A DNA stretch of 64,000 nucleotides from CAILLO01 sp964579735. Lineage in GTDB: Bacteria; Bacillota; Clostridia; Saccharofermentanales; UBA5734. The notes below the pieces were generated by a model. That model was not told where the DNA came from. It saw nothing but the letters and a program-made list of their open reading frames with translations, and did no database searches. The stretch spans positions 54,982-118,981 of the forward strand of contig CAZOHH010000002.1 of NCBI GenBank assembly GCA_964579735.1. The letters run 5' to 3'. Position numbers and translations under genes: made by a program. Shown in pieces: positions 8,985-18,660 of the stretch (positions are counted from its first letter, which is position 1; the number at the start of each line of letters is the position of its first letter).

Positions 8985-9889
8985 TAGTCGGTCTCCCTGC
9001 GGCCGGTTTCGATTGCCGAGCCGTCATCCTTTTCGTAGACCTGGTAATCGTCCCAGATTCTCTCGAGTTTCTCGAAGGTCTTGCCGACATGGTCGCGTCG
9101 TCTGAGTCCGACGGCCACGATGAGGGCATTGATAAGGCTCAGTGGAGCGACGAGGGAGTCGACGAAGGAAGCCATGTCGCTGGGGGCGAGAAGGCAGCAA
9201 TCGGCGTTGCGGGAGACCGGAGTATCGGGTTTATCCGTGATGGCGACAACGGCAGCTCCGCTCGTCCGGGCATAGGTCATGGCCTTGATGGTACGCTTAG
9301 AATAGCGTGGAAAGCTGATGGCGATCACGACGTCACCAGGTCCAGCGGGCAGGATCTGTTCGAACATTTCGCTGACGCTGGTGGTATGTACTAGGCGTAT
9401 GTTCTCGAAGATCAGGTTGAAGTAGAATCCGAGGAATGCCGCCAGAGGAGCCGAACTCCGCACGCCGAGGATATAGATGCGGCGGGCTTCGAGGACCATT
9501 CCGACAGCGCGGTCGAACGCGATCCCATCGACGGTCTCGTGGAAGGTCCTCAGCTTGTCGAGATCGGACTGGATGACACTGTGGAGGACATCCCTTTCAT
9601 CCGAGACCATGACGGAGGAGTTGAGGCGCTGGACGGCGGTCAGTCGACCCTTCAGGTCTTCCTGCAGCGTTCGCTGGAAGTGCGGATACCCGTCGAATCC
9701 AAGCTCCATGGCGAAGCGCACGACCGTGGATTCGCTTACGCCTGCCTCGTCGCCGATGCGCGCGGCCGTCATATAGGCGGCATGTTCGTAGTGTTCCACG
9801 ATATATCGGGCGATCGCACGATGACCCTTGCTCATGCCGGGCATCGCGGCTCCGATCGTGCCGATCAGGTTCGTATTCGTCCTGTCCAT
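8984..9889 (-). CDS. MurR/RpiR-family transcriptional regulator
   Basis: A 301-residue protein with an N-terminal RpiR-type helix-turn-helix (about residues 20-80, including DEAGVSESTVVRFAMELGFD) and a C-terminal SIS domain (about 125-260) that normally binds a phosphosugar. Family members control sugar, amino-sugar or cell-wall-recycling genes; the effector here is unknown. ATG at 9889 is chosen because GGAGG lies 6 bases before it; an in-frame extension to 9961 lacks a ribosome binding site. It is translationally linked to cmk by a one-base stop/start overlap, which does not reveal its target. Confidence 0.92.
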   Translation of the reverse strand: MDRTNTNLIGTIGAAMPGMSKGHRAIARYIVEHYEHAAYMTAARIGDEAGVSESTVVRFAMELGFDGYPHFQRTLQEDLKGRLTAVQRLNSSVMVSDERDVLHSVIQSDLDKLRTFHETVDGIAFDRAVGMVLEARRIYILGVRSSAPLAAFLGFYFNLIFENIRLVHTTSVSEMFEQILPAGPGDVVIAISFPRYSKRTIKAMTYARTSGAAVVAITDKPDTPVSRNADCCLLAPSDMASFVDSLVAPLSLINALIVAVGLRRRDHVGKTFEKLERIWDDYQVYEKDDGSAIETGRRETD

Positions 9890-9928
9890 CTTTCCTCCGG
9901 ATCGGAAGGGATAGCTTGCGCGAGGATG

Positions 9929-9934
9929 ATTATA
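9929..9934 (-). promoter_or_regulatory. Candidate -10 box before the RpiR-type regulator
   Basis: A perfect minus-strand TATAAT lies 39 bases upstream of the regulator start, in the 88-base gap after rluB. No convincing -35 or TG extension is seen, so the call rests on the -10 box and position alone. Confidence 0.4.
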
Positions 9935-9977
9935 TCGGAAAGCGGGATTCGAGGAAACCACCAGGGTCGCGGTTCGC

Positions 9978-10709
9978 CTATGGAACTATCGGAAGCGCGA
10001 CAGGGCTTGCGGCCATGAGCGCTTCCACTTCGCGGGGCGAGAGCGAACGGCTTCGGCCGGGCGCGAGGTCACCGAGTCGAAGGGGTCCATATCCGGTGCG
10101 GCAAAGGGACAGGGCAGGCAGTCCAACGGCATCGAGCATCCGACGGACTTGACGGTTCCTTCCTTCGTGGATGCGGAACTCGAGGACGGCGTTCGTTTCA
10201 CCCGCCATCAGGATCGTGACGACGGCAGGAGCGGTGGGACGGCCGTCGATGAGGATGCCCTCGCGGAGACGGCGAAGCGCGCCTTCGTCCGGGATTCCCT
10301 GCACACGGGCTTCGTAGGTCTTCACGACCTCACTGGACGGGTGGGTCATCCGATGTGCGAAAGCGCCGTCGTCGGTGAGCAGAAGCAGTCCGGATGTATC
10401 GAAGTCGAGGCGGCCCACGGGATAGAGCCGTCTTCCCTCGGTATCGATGAGATCCAGGACGCAGGTCCGGCCCTGGGGGTCGTGGACGGTCGACATGACG
10501 CCGATGGGTTTATGGAGGAGAATGTGGACAGGCCGTACGACGGGGTGCACGGGCTTTCCCTCGAAGCGGACATCGTCCGATTCGGTTACATCTCGAGCGG
10601 GATCCCGGACGACCTCGCCATTGACCGTGACCGCTCCGGAGGCCACGAGCTCCTCGGATGCCCTGCGGGATGCGACGCCGGCATGTGCGAGATACTTCTG
10701 GAGTCTCAT
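9978..10709 (-). CDS. rluB: Pseudouridine synthase of the RsuA/RluB family
   Basis: This 243-residue protein modifies uridine in rRNA. It has an N-terminal S4 RNA-binding domain (about residues 2-48) and a catalytic domain with the RsuA-family motif GRLDFDTSGLLLLT, whose catalytic aspartate is D102. EGRNRQVRRM near the C-terminus is also diagnostic. By length and its place after scpAB, the likely target is 23S rRNA helix 89 (RluB type). An RsuA or RluF substrate cannot be excluded from sequence. Its ATG overlaps the scpB stop as ATGA, and it is the last gene of the T-box-led operon. Confidence 0.93.
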   Translation of the reverse strand: MRLQKYLAHAGVASRRASEELVASGAVTVNGEVVRDPARDVTESDDVRFEGKPVHPVVRPVHILLHKPIGVMSTVHDPQGRTCVLDLIDTEGRRLYPVGRLDFDTSGLLLLTDDGAFAHRMTHPSSEVVKTYEARVQGIPDEGALRRLREGILIDGRPTAPAVVTILMAGETNAVLEFRIHEGRNRQVRRMLDAVGLPALSLCRTGYGPLRLGDLAPGRSRSLSPREVEALMAASPVALPIVP

Positions 10710-11566
10710 TCTTCATCCTTTCCCGAACCGAAGAAAGCTTGCGAAAGCTCGAGGATCTCCTTCGGGTCCGATGGGGTCAGGGGTTCGTCGACTTCTTCCT
10801 GGATACCGGAAGGAATCACGATCTGATCGATGGTGATCTGGTTGTCTTTCCGATTTCCTGCGGCCTCTTCCAATTGGATTTCAATCTCGCGGAGAGTTCC
10901 GTACATCATCATCTCCATGGATGGGAGGTCGTGGACGCTGCGGAGGCCGAATTCCTGGAGGAAGTCCTCCGTCGTCTCGAACAGTGTCGGACGACCCGGG
11001 GCATCCAGCGTACCCGCTTCACGGACAAGCCCCCGTTCGATCAGGCGGGAGACGATGCTGTCGCTGCCGACTCCGCGGATGCTCTCGATCTGGGAGCGGG
11101 TCGCAGGCTGATTGTATGCGATGATGGCGAGTGTTTCATAGGCCGCCTGGGTCAATGGAGGGCGACTGCGAGGCTGGTATAGTCTTCGTAGCGATTCGAT
11201 CGTGGTGGGCTTCGTGGTAAGGAACCAAGCTCCGTCGGCTTCGCGGACCATGAGTCCGCGTCGTGGGTCGGAAGCCGACTTCTCCTCCATCTCCTGAAGT
11301 GTTTTCCGCAGCCGCTCCTTTTCGATTCCGGTAGCGTCCACCAGGCGGTCTATCCCGATGGGCTCGCCAGAGGCGAAAAGCAGGGCTTCCAGGACGGCGT
11401 GAAGGTCCTCCTGAGCGACACGGAACGTATCGGAATCGAGTACCAACGGAATCTCCAGAAGAAGAGACCCGACGTCCTGGTACTCCATGCCGGCCAGCGC
11501 GACCGGGTCGACGTGCTCCTCGGACTCGATGGACACGACGGGCTCGTCCTGGTCCTGGATCATCAT
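10706..11566 (-). CDS. scpB: Segregation and condensation protein B, ScpB
   Basis: ScpB binds ScpA and the SMC ATPase to form the bacterial condensin that organises and segregates chromosomes. The recognisable ScpB core (two winged helices, from EALLFASGEPI to about LQEFGL) is preceded by about 55 acidic residues and followed by about 45 more. The protein of 286 residues is therefore longer than the usual 190-200. The start is ATG at 11566: GGAAGGAG lies 5 bases upstream and the codon overlaps the scpA stop as ATGA. An in-frame ATG at 11581 would contain the ribosome binding site within its coding sequence and is less likely. Confidence 0.94.
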   Translation of the reverse strand: MMIQDQDEPVVSIESEEHVDPVALAGMEYQDVGSLLLEIPLVLDSDTFRVAQEDLHAVLEALLFASGEPIGIDRLVDATGIEKERLRKTLQEMEEKSASDPRRGLMVREADGAWFLTTKPTTIESLRRLYQPRSRPPLTQAAYETLAIIAYNQPATRSQIESIRGVGSDSIVSRLIERGLVREAGTLDAPGRPTLFETTEDFLQEFGLRSVHDLPSMEMMMYGTLREIEIQLEEAAGNRKDNQITIDQIVIPSGIQEEVDEPLTPSDPKEILELSQAFFGSGKDEE

Positions 11567-12390
11567 CGATACTCCTTCCATGAATCGGATTCCTTTTCTT
11601 CAGGGGCGTCGAACCAATCGTGAACGGGTCCGTCCAATGTGATCGCTTCGAGGCGTATGGGAGAGAACGGCGCATCCTGTTCAGCCTCTATGCGCCCTAG
11701 CTTGAGCAACTCCAGGACGGCGAGAAAGCCGGCGACCCGGTCGGGTCGAGGAGACGAGAGCGGGAACAACTCGGAGAACAAGGCTTTTGTCCGACCAAGA
11801 AGCGCCTTCCACAGGGCTCGCATCTTATCTCGGATGGATATCCGCTCTCTTTTCAGCAGATGAGAGACTTTCTCGCTCAAGTCGTTGAATCGGCTGCCGT
11901 TGCGTTCTGAAATGGTGGCACAGGCTTCGTAGAATGCTTCGCGTCGAATCGGTGGTCCGTTGCCTTTGTCGAGAAGCAGCCCGAGCCGCTCGGACGTCTC
12001 CGGCAGGCGACGGACACATGAGCCCCAGATTTCCTGACGACCACGGAGGTCTGCGGCCAGCGCCTTGCACCGGCGGTATTCAAGCAGTTTCATGACCAGT
12101 TCGTCGCGCGGGTCGTCCCCGTCGTCCTCGCTCGATGCATTGCGCGAAGGAAGGAGCATGCGCGACTTGATCTGAAGGAGCGTCGCCGCCATGACGAGGA
12201 ATTCACTCGCGATCTCAAGGTCCATCTTGTCGAGTCCGGCAAGGTAGGAGATATACTGGTCGGCGATGGATCCGATCGGGATGTCGTAGACGCTGACGCG
12301 GTTCTTCTCGATGAGGTGGAACAGGAGGTCCAGAGGGCCCTCGAAGTGGTCCAGATGGTAGGAAGGCGCCGCTGTCGACTCCGTCGGCAT
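11563..12390 (-). CDS. scpA: Segregation and condensation protein A, ScpA
   Basis: The kleisin subunit of SMC-ScpAB, 275 residues. The N-terminal SMC-neck-binding region contains the family signature FEGPLDLLFHLIEKNRVSVYDIP, and the middle has MAATLLQIKSRMLLP. The C-terminal part should form the winged helix that contacts the SMC head. Its ATG shares one base with the trpS stop (TGATG), and its stop overlaps scpB, so the three are coupled. Confidence 0.96.
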   Translation of the reverse strand: MPTESTAAPSYHLDHFEGPLDLLFHLIEKNRVSVYDIPIGSIADQYISYLAGLDKMDLEIASEFLVMAATLLQIKSRMLLPSRNASSEDDGDDPRDELVMKLLEYRRCKALAADLRGRQEIWGSCVRRLPETSERLGLLLDKGNGPPIRREAFYEACATISERNGSRFNDLSEKVSHLLKRERISIRDKMRALWKALLGRTKALFSELFPLSSPRPDRVAGFLAVLELLKLGRIEAEQDAPFSPIRLEAITLDGPVHDWFDAPEEKESDSWKEYR

Positions 12391-13376
12391 CAGAAGTCCA
12401 CTTTCATCGCACTCCGGACGAGACCCATGGTTTCACCGGCCTGCCGGGAGGCCTTTCGGGAGCCTTCCATGAGCATTTCGCGGAGCCGCGGGCGGTTCTG
12501 GAGGAGCGCCGTGCGCTTTTCGTGGATCGGGGTATGGAAGGCCGCGATCTTCGCCGCGAGGTCTTTCTTGCACTGGACGCAGCCGACGGTGCCGGCGCGG
12601 CAGGCTTCGGCGATGGGTTCGGTCTCCCCTTCGCTGAACACCTTGTGGAAGGCGAACACCGAACACACTTCAGGGTGTCCCGGGTCATCCTTTCGGATTC
12701 GGGCGGGATCGGTGACCATGGACATCGTCTTCTTGCGAACGGTCTCCGGGTCGTCGGCGAAGGCGATGGTATTCCCGTAGCTCTTGGACATCTTGCGACC
12801 GTCGATGCCGGGAAGCACCTTGGATTGGGTCAGCAGGGGCTGCGGCTCGGGCAGGACGTCCCCGTAGAAGTGATTGAAACGGCGGGCGATCTCGCGCGTC
12901 AGTTCGAGGTGGGGCAGCTGGTCCTCCCCTACGGGCACGAAGTCGGCGCGGTACATGAGGATATCCGCGGCCTGGAGATTGGGATAACCCAGGAATCCGT
13001 AGGTCGCCGAGCCTTCGTCTTCGTTCTTCGCGACGTAGTCCTTGTAGGTCGGGCAGCGCAGAAGCCAGGAGAGCGGCGTATTCATGGAAAGGAGGAGGTG
13101 CAGTTCGGCATGTTCCTTGACGGCGGACTGGAGGAACAGGACGCTGCGCTCCGGGTCGAGTCCGCAGGCCAGGTAGTCCGCGTAGATGCCGTAGATGTTG
13201 TCCTTGATGCCGGCCGTGTCGGCATAGCCCGTCGTCAGTGCGTGCCAGTCCGCGATGAAGAAATGGCAGTCGTATTCGTCCTGGAGGCGCACCCAGTTTC
13301 CGAGCGCTCCGAAATAGTTGCCGAGGTGGATGTTTCCGGTCGAACGCGTGCCGCTCAGTACGATCTTCTTCGTCAT
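12390..13376 (-). CDS. trpS: Tryptophan-tRNA ligase TrpS
   Basis: A class I aminoacyl-tRNA synthetase of 328 residues, normal for bacterial TrpRS. The HIGH-like motif is GNIHLGNY at residues 14-21 and the KMSKS loop is GRKMSKSYGN. The start is ATG at 13376, with GGAGG 4-5 bases before it; the long in-frame sequence upstream is the M50 gene read in another frame. It belongs to the T-box-led run, 29 bases after the M50 protease gene. No tryptophan T-box lies directly before it. Confidence 0.96.
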   Translation of the reverse strand: MTKKIVLSGTRSTGNIHLGNYFGALGNWVRLQDEYDCHFFIADWHALTTGYADTAGIKDNIYGIYADYLACGLDPERSVLFLQSAVKEHAELHLLLSMNTPLSWLLRCPTYKDYVAKNEDEGSATYGFLGYPNLQAADILMYRADFVPVGEDQLPHLELTREIARRFNHFYGDVLPEPQPLLTQSKVLPGIDGRKMSKSYGNTIAFADDPETVRKKTMSMVTDPARIRKDDPGHPEVCSVFAFHKVFSEGETEPIAEACRAGTVGCVQCKKDLAAKIAAFHTPIHEKRTALLQNRPRLREMLMEGSRKASRQAGETMGLVRSAMKVDF

Positions 13377-13405
13377 GGGGTCCTCCATTGGTATCGTTGG
13401 GTGGA

Positions 13406-14104
13406 TCAGCCGAAAAAGCCGAGAAGGGTGAACAACTGGGTGGCGGGAAACATGATCACGGCCTGGATCGGTATCGCGAAAAAGGAAATGATGCCCGAGA
13501 GGATGCCGGAAGCCATGTAGGCGACTACGAGGAATCCGATTCCGATATAGCGCTCGTAATGCATCAAGGTGTAATAGATACGGTTGGGAAGGACTGCGCC
13601 AAGCACCTTGTACCCGTCGAGCGGCGGAACGGGCAGGAAGTTGAAGACGGCGAGAGAGATGTTCAGGTAGACCATGGTGCCGAAGAACGTCATCAGGAGG
13701 TCTCCAGTCGTTCCGGTCCCGATGATTGCCGCCGTTCCGACATAGAAGAAGGAGGACAGGAAGGCCAGGATGAGGTTGGAAACGGGTCCGGCCACGCTGA
13801 CGAGCACGATGCCTCGCTTCATGGGGCCGCGGAAGCGGACGGGGTTGATGGGGACGGGTTTCGCCCAGCCGATGCCGACGAAGAGGACCATCAGGAAGCC
13901 GAAGGGGTCGAGATGCGCCAGCGGATTCATGGTCAGCCGTCCGGCGAGATAGGCCGTGTCGTCGCCCAGCTTCCAGGCGGCCCATGCGTGGGACCGCTCG
14001 TGGAAGGAGATCGACAGGATGAAGACCATCACGAGGATGAGGAAATACACCACGTTCTGGAGATAGTTCGGGTCGTTGAATTGGAGGAGTCTGAGAATAT
14101 TCAT
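13406..14104 (-). CDS. M50-family site-2 protease-like membrane metalloprotease
   Basis: A 232-residue multi-pass membrane protein with HERSH (HExxH zinc motif) at residues 35-39 within the first hydrophobic block and PPLDGYKV later, whose aspartate is the third zinc ligand. This matches the short YwhC-like group of M50 peptidases, which lack PDZ domains. Such enzymes cleave substrates within the membrane, but the substrate here is unknown. In Bacillota this gene commonly lies near scpAB and trpS, as here. AGGAG sits before the ATG. Confidence 0.9.
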   Translation of the reverse strand: MNILRLLQFNDPNYLQNVVYFLILVMVFILSISFHERSHAWAAWKLGDDTAYLAGRLTMNPLAHLDPFGFLMVLFVGIGWAKPVPINPVRFRGPMKRGIVLVSVAGPVSNLILAFLSSFFYVGTAAIIGTGTTGDLLMTFFGTMVYLNISLAVFNFLPVPPLDGYKVLGAVLPNRIYYTLMHYERYIGIGFLVVAYMASGILSGIISFFAIPIQAVIMFPATQLFTLLGFFG

Positions 14105-14143
14105 CGTTTCTCCTGTAGGATACTGCAGCGATTCCTCATCGAA

Positions 14144-15463
14144 TCAGAGGTCGTCCGGAACGAGGTCGCAACGGAGGAGGTCCTCGAAGGTCTCGCGTCG
14201 CAGAATCAGCCGTGCCCTGCCTTCCCTGCACAGCACCATGGCGGGTCTCGGGTTCCGATTATAGTTGCCGGCCATCGAATAATTGTACGCCCCCGTCGCA
14301 AGGACGGCAAGAATGTCGCCGGTGCGGACTTCGGGCATCATCAGGTTCTCCTGGATGAGGTCGCCGGATTCGCAGCACTTGCCGGCGAGGGTGATGGGAG
14401 CCGTGCGTGGGGCGGTCGGTCGATCCGCGAGCAGCGCGTCGTAAGGCGAGCCATAGAGGGCGTACCGTGGGTTCTCGTACATTCCCCCGTCGATGGCCAC
14501 ATAGGTACGGATGTCGGGGATGGTCTTCACCGCGCCGACGGTGTATAGCGTGATGCCGGCGGAGGCGACGATGGAGCGTCCAGGCTCCATGCAGATGAAA
14601 GGGATGGGCAATCCATGTTCAGAGCACTTGCCGCGCACCACGGTAGCGACGGCTTCGATATATCGGTCGAAGTCGACGGGGTCGTGCTCCTCGATGTATC
14701 GGATGCCGAACCCACCGCCAAGGTTGAGTTCGTGGATCGTCGTGCCGGTTTCCGAGCGAACGGCGGCGATGAAGTCCATCATGACACGCGCGGTCTCGAG
14801 AAAAGGGTCCACGTCGAAGATCTGGGAGCCGATGTGGCAGTGGACACCGACCAGGCGGATGCCCGGCATACCGACGGCCTTCTTGGCGAGCTCGAGGGCT
14901 TCTCCGGTCTCGATGGCGACGCCGAACTTCGAGTCGATCTGCCCAGTGCGGACGAAATCGTGCGTGTGTGCTTCGATGCCCGGCTTGATGCGCAGGGATA
15001 TGTCGGCGACCCGCCCCGCGGCGGTCGCGAGCGTGGATATGCGTTCGACCTCGAGAGTGTTGTCCGCGACGATCCGACAAACGCCTACGTCGAGGGCGGA
15101 TTGAAGTTCCTCGAGGGACTTGTTGTTCCCGTGGAAATAAATCCGGGATGGGTCGACGCCGGCCTTCAGCGCCGTGAACAATTCTCCGCCGGAGACGACG
15201 TCGACGCCCATTCCCTCCGACGCCGCAAGTCTGAGCATCGCGGTCGTGCAGAGAGCCTTCGATGCATAGAGGGCCAGGCCGTTTCCATCGTAATGGCGCT
15301 GGATCGCGTCGACGTAGGTGCGGCAATTCTCCCGCATCGTCCGTTCATCCATCACATAGAGGGGTGTACCGAATTCCTTCGCAAGCTCGATGCAATCGCA
15401 GCCTCCGATGGAGAGGTTCCCTTTCGGGTTCACTTCCAGGTTCTTGCAGACGAAATCTCCCAT
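14144..15463 (-). CDS. lysA: Diaminopimelate decarboxylase LysA
   Basis: LysA converts meso-diaminopimelate to lysine with pyridoxal phosphate. In the 439-residue protein the PLP lysine is K69 (LYASKA), followed by HCHIGSQIF, GGGFG, EPGRSIVASAG and CCESGD, all in the usual fold-type III order. The start is ATG at 15463 behind AAAGGAGGAG; the in-frame extension to 15526 overlaps ileS and lacks support. It begins 14 bases after the ileS stop, so the isoleucine T-box upstream should also affect its expression. Confidence 0.95.
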   Translation of the reverse strand: MGDFVCKNLEVNPKGNLSIGGCDCIELAKEFGTPLYVMDERTMRENCRTYVDAIQRHYDGNGLALYASKALCTTAMLRLAASEGMGVDVVSGGELFTALKAGVDPSRIYFHGNNKSLEELQSALDVGVCRIVADNTLEVERISTLATAAGRVADISLRIKPGIEAHTHDFVRTGQIDSKFGVAIETGEALELAKKAVGMPGIRLVGVHCHIGSQIFDVDPFLETARVMMDFIAAVRSETGTTIHELNLGGGFGIRYIEEHDPVDFDRYIEAVATVVRGKCSEHGLPIPFICMEPGRSIVASAGITLYTVGAVKTIPDIRTYVAIDGGMYENPRYALYGSPYDALLADRPTAPRTAPITLAGKCCESGDLIQENLMMPEVRTGDILAVLATGAYNYSMAGNYNRNPRPAMVLCREGRARLILRRETFEDLLRCDLVPDDL

Positions 15464-15477
15464 TCCCCTCCTCCTTT

Positions 15478-18400
15478 CTAAGCCTTTTCGACAGACAGCG
15501 TGCAGGTCTCGCCGTTCAGGTCCCACTCCTTGACATATCCGGCAGTCCCCGTCTCGATACGGATCGCGAGGACTTCGTCGGCGACCGCGTCTCCGTTCCG
15601 CCCGAGGACTCCTTCGATGACGGAGTTTCCCGAATGACGCAGGACGATCCGATCCTGTACGTCGAAACCAGCTTCCTTGCGCATGGTCTGGACCTTGCTG
15701 ACGATCTCTCGAACGAATCCTTCTTCGATCAAGTCGGGAGTCAGCGTCGTCTCGAGGGAGACCGTGAAATCCCGGTCCGTCTCCGTGGAGAGTCCTTCCG
15801 GCTGGATGGTCTCCACGAGCAAGTCTTCCAGCGTAAGTTGAATGTCCTGTCCAGACAGGCTGACATCCAGATGCCCTTCTGTCTTCAATCGATGCATGGC
15901 GTGGCGCCCGTCGAGAGCGGCCAGGACGGGTCCAAGTTGGGAGACCAGCTTGCCGAGGCGCGGTCCGAGAGTCTTGAGCTGGGGTTTGAAGCGATAGCCG
16001 ATGTATGCGGAGGCATCCTTCTCGTAGGTCAGCTTCTTCACGTTCAACTCGTCGAGGACCAGTTCCACGTACTCGTCGGGAAGCCTGCGGGGTGCGACGA
16101 CGTGCATTTCGCTGAGAGGCTGACGGTTCTTGAGCACGGCCGCATTTCGCGCGGATCGGCCCAGGACGACGATCTTGAGGACGTCCTCCATCACACGCTC
16201 CAGAACTTCATCGACGAATTCGGGGTCGGAAACCGGGTAATCGCACAGGTGGACGCTTTCGGGCGCCTTCGAATCCACAGGCACGACCAGCTGCTGATGG
16301 ATCGATTCCGCAAGGAACGGGACGAAAGGAGCCGCAAGACGGTTCAGCGTCTCCAGTGTGGTGTACAAGGTCATGAAGGCATTGACCTTGTCGGCCTCCA
16401 TCCCCTTTCCCCAGAAGCGTTCGCGGTTGCGGCGGACGTACCAGTTCGACAGTTCGTCCGTGAAGTCGGAGATGGCGCGAGCCGCACCCGTGATGTCGTA
16501 TTCATCGAGACCCTTGCCTACCTTCGCCACGAGGCTGTGCAGTCGGCTGAGGATCCAACGGTCGATGGCGGGGAGCTTCTCGCGCTCCAGACGATGCGCC
16601 GTCGGGTCGAAGCCGTCCAGACTCGCATAGAGCGAGAAGAACGCGCAGGTATTCCACAATGTTCCGATGAAACGGCGCTGACCTTCGCTGACGGCCTCGT
16701 CGCTGAATCGGCTGGGCAGCCAGGGTGCACTGGACGTGTAGAAGTACCAACGCACGGCATCGGCACCCTGCTTGTCCAGCACGGTCCAGGGGTCCACGGA
16801 ATTCCCCTTGTGCTTGGACATCTTGATGCCTTCCTTGTCGAGGACAAGCCCCATCACGACGCAGTTCTTGAAGGAGGTCTGGTCGAAAAGCAACGTCGAG
16901 ATGGCCATGAGCGTATAGAACCATCCGCGGGTCTGGTCGATGGCCTCGGAAATGAAGTCGGCTGGGAAGCTCCGGTCGAACTGCTCCTTGTTTTCGAAGG
17001 GATAGTGCCATTGTGCGAAGGGCATGGACCCGGAGTCGAACCAGCAGTCGATGACCTCGGAGACACGGGTCATGGTGCCGCCGCACTTCTCGCATACAAG
17101 GTGCACTGCGTCGATGTACGGCTTGTGAAGCTCGATCTCCATGGGGCAATCCGTGGACATCCTCTTCAGTTCTTCGATGCTGCCGACCAGGTGGCGATGG
17201 CCGCACTCGCAGACCCAGATCGGGAGCGGCGTCCCCCAATACCGTTCACGGGAGATCGCATAGTCGATGACGTTTTCGAGGAAATTGCCGAAACGACCAT
17301 CGCGGATGGTCTCCGGGTACCAGTTCACGGTCTGGTTGTTCGCCACGAGACGGTCGCGCACAGCTGTCATCCGGATGAACCAGGAGTGTCTCGCGTAATA
17401 GATCAAAGGCGTGTCGCAGCGCCAGCAGAACGGGTAGCTGTGTTCATGGGGGACCTTCTTGATGAGGTGGCCCTCCCTGGCGAGACGCTTCGTGAGACCG
17501 GCATCGGCGTCCTTGACGAAGACTCCGGCGAAGTCGACGACATCTTCCGGCAACGTACCATCTTCGCGGACGAGCTGGACGAAGGGCAGGTCGTAGGTAC
17601 GACCGACGCGAGCATCGTCCTCGCCGAAGGCCGGGGCGATATGGACGATTCCGGTTCCTTCGGACAAGGTCACATAACCGTCAGCCGTCACGAAGAACGC
17701 CTTCTTCTTCGACTCGGCGACGGTGCGGTCCGCATAGGGGAAGATCGGTTCATATTTCTTGCCGACAAGGTCGTTTCCAAGGAATCGGGCGATCACTCTG
17801 AAGTCCTGGTCGAGCACCTGCGCAGCGAGGGTGCCGGCAATGAAGTAGCGCGTAGGGCGCTCCGTCCCGTCGAGGTCCCGGTCCACTTCGGCGAGGATGT
17901 ATTCCTCCTTGGGGTTCACGCAGAGGGCGACGTTGGATGGCAGAGTCCATGGCGTCGTGGTCCAGACGGCGAACCATGCATCCTCGTCGACGACCTTGAA
18001 GCGCACGAAGATGGAGTTCTCCTTGACGTCCTTGTACCCCTGGGCGACCTCATGGCTCGACAGGGATGTTCCGCAACGTGGGCAATACGGCACGACCTTG
18101 TAGCCCTTGTAGAGCAGATCCTGATCCCAGATGCGTCGCAGCGCCCACCATACGGATTCGATGTAGTCGTTCTCATAGGTGATGTACGGGTGTTCCATGT
18201 CCGCCCAGAAGCCGACGCGGTCCGACATGGTCTCCCACTCGGTCTTGTACTTCCAGACGCTCTCCTTGCACTTCTGGATGAAGGGTTCAACGCCGTACGC
18301 CTCGATTTCAGGCTTTCCGTTGATACCCAGAGCCTTCTCGACCTCGAGCTCGACCGGAAGCCCATGCGTATCCCAACCGGCCTTCCGCAGGACATGGTGG

Positions 18401-18627
18401 CCCTTCATGGTCTGGTAGCGCGGGATGATGTCCTTGATGGCACGCGTGAGGAGATGGCCGATGTGGGGTTTCCCGTTGGCCGTGGGCGGACCATCGTAGA
18501 AGGTGAACGTCGAGGCGCCCTTGCGCTGCGATACGGACTTCTCGAAGATGCGGTTCTCCTTCCAGAACGCGAGCACATCCTTCTCCCTCGCTACGAAGTG
18601 CATGTCGGTCGGCATCTTCCTGATCAT
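15478..18627 (-). CDS. ileS: Isoleucine-tRNA ligase IleS, long type 2-like form
   Basis: A class I synthetase of 1049 residues, with HIGH at residues 55-58 (KPHIGHLL) and the KMSK loop as IKMSKHKGNSVDPW. CP1 editing-domain sequence (WTTTPWTLPSN) is present. Length, the DGPPTANGKPHIGH signature and a long C-terminal region without the zinc finger of ordinary bacterial IleRS match the eukaryote-like type 2 enzymes, many of which resist mupirocin; resistance here is inference. ATG at 18627 has GGAGG about 8-9 bases upstream. The T-box leader at 18661-18957 controls it. Confidence 0.96.
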   Translation of the reverse strand: MIRKMPTDMHFVAREKDVLAFWKENRIFEKSVSQRKGASTFTFYDGPPTANGKPHIGHLLTRAIKDIIPRYQTMKGHHVLRKAGWDTHGLPVELEVEKALGINGKPEIEAYGVEPFIQKCKESVWKYKTEWETMSDRVGFWADMEHPYITYENDYIESVWWALRRIWDQDLLYKGYKVVPYCPRCGTSLSSHEVAQGYKDVKENSIFVRFKVVDEDAWFAVWTTTPWTLPSNVALCVNPKEEYILAEVDRDLDGTERPTRYFIAGTLAAQVLDQDFRVIARFLGNDLVGKKYEPIFPYADRTVAESKKKAFFVTADGYVTLSEGTGIVHIAPAFGEDDARVGRTYDLPFVQLVREDGTLPEDVVDFAGVFVKDADAGLTKRLAREGHLIKKVPHEHSYPFCWRCDTPLIYYARHSWFIRMTAVRDRLVANNQTVNWYPETIRDGRFGNFLENVIDYAISRERYWGTPLPIWVCECGHRHLVGSIEELKRMSTDCPMEIELHKPYIDAVHLVCEKCGGTMTRVSEVIDCWFDSGSMPFAQWHYPFENKEQFDRSFPADFISEAIDQTRGWFYTLMAISTLLFDQTSFKNCVVMGLVLDKEGIKMSKHKGNSVDPWTVLDKQGADAVRWYFYTSSAPWLPSRFSDEAVSEGQRRFIGTLWNTCAFFSLYASLDGFDPTAHRLEREKLPAIDRWILSRLHSLVAKVGKGLDEYDITGAARAISDFTDELSNWYVRRNRERFWGKGMEADKVNAFMTLYTTLETLNRLAAPFVPFLAESIHQQLVVPVDSKAPESVHLCDYPVSDPEFVDEVLERVMEDVLKIVVLGRSARNAAVLKNRQPLSEMHVVAPRRLPDEYVELVLDELNVKKLTYEKDASAYIGYRFKPQLKTLGPRLGKLVSQLGPVLAALDGRHAMHRLKTEGHLDVSLSGQDIQLTLEDLLVETIQPEGLSTETDRDFTVSLETTLTPDLIEEGFVREIVSKVQTMRKEAGFDVQDRIVLRHSGNSVIEGVLGRNGDAVADEVLAIRIETGTAGYVKEWDLNGETCTLSVEKA

Positions 18628-18660
18628 TCTTCTGGTCCTCCTCGTATGTCCCCGGATAAA

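Noticed and set aside
8326..9129. N-terminal extension of the ispH-rpsA frame
   Set aside because: The 268 extra codons are cmk and the regulator gene read in another frame. IspH begins at the ATG that overlaps the cmk stop.
13377..13985. N-terminal extension of trpS
   Set aside because: It is the M50 protease gene in another frame; trpS has a good ribosome binding site at 13376 and normal length from there.
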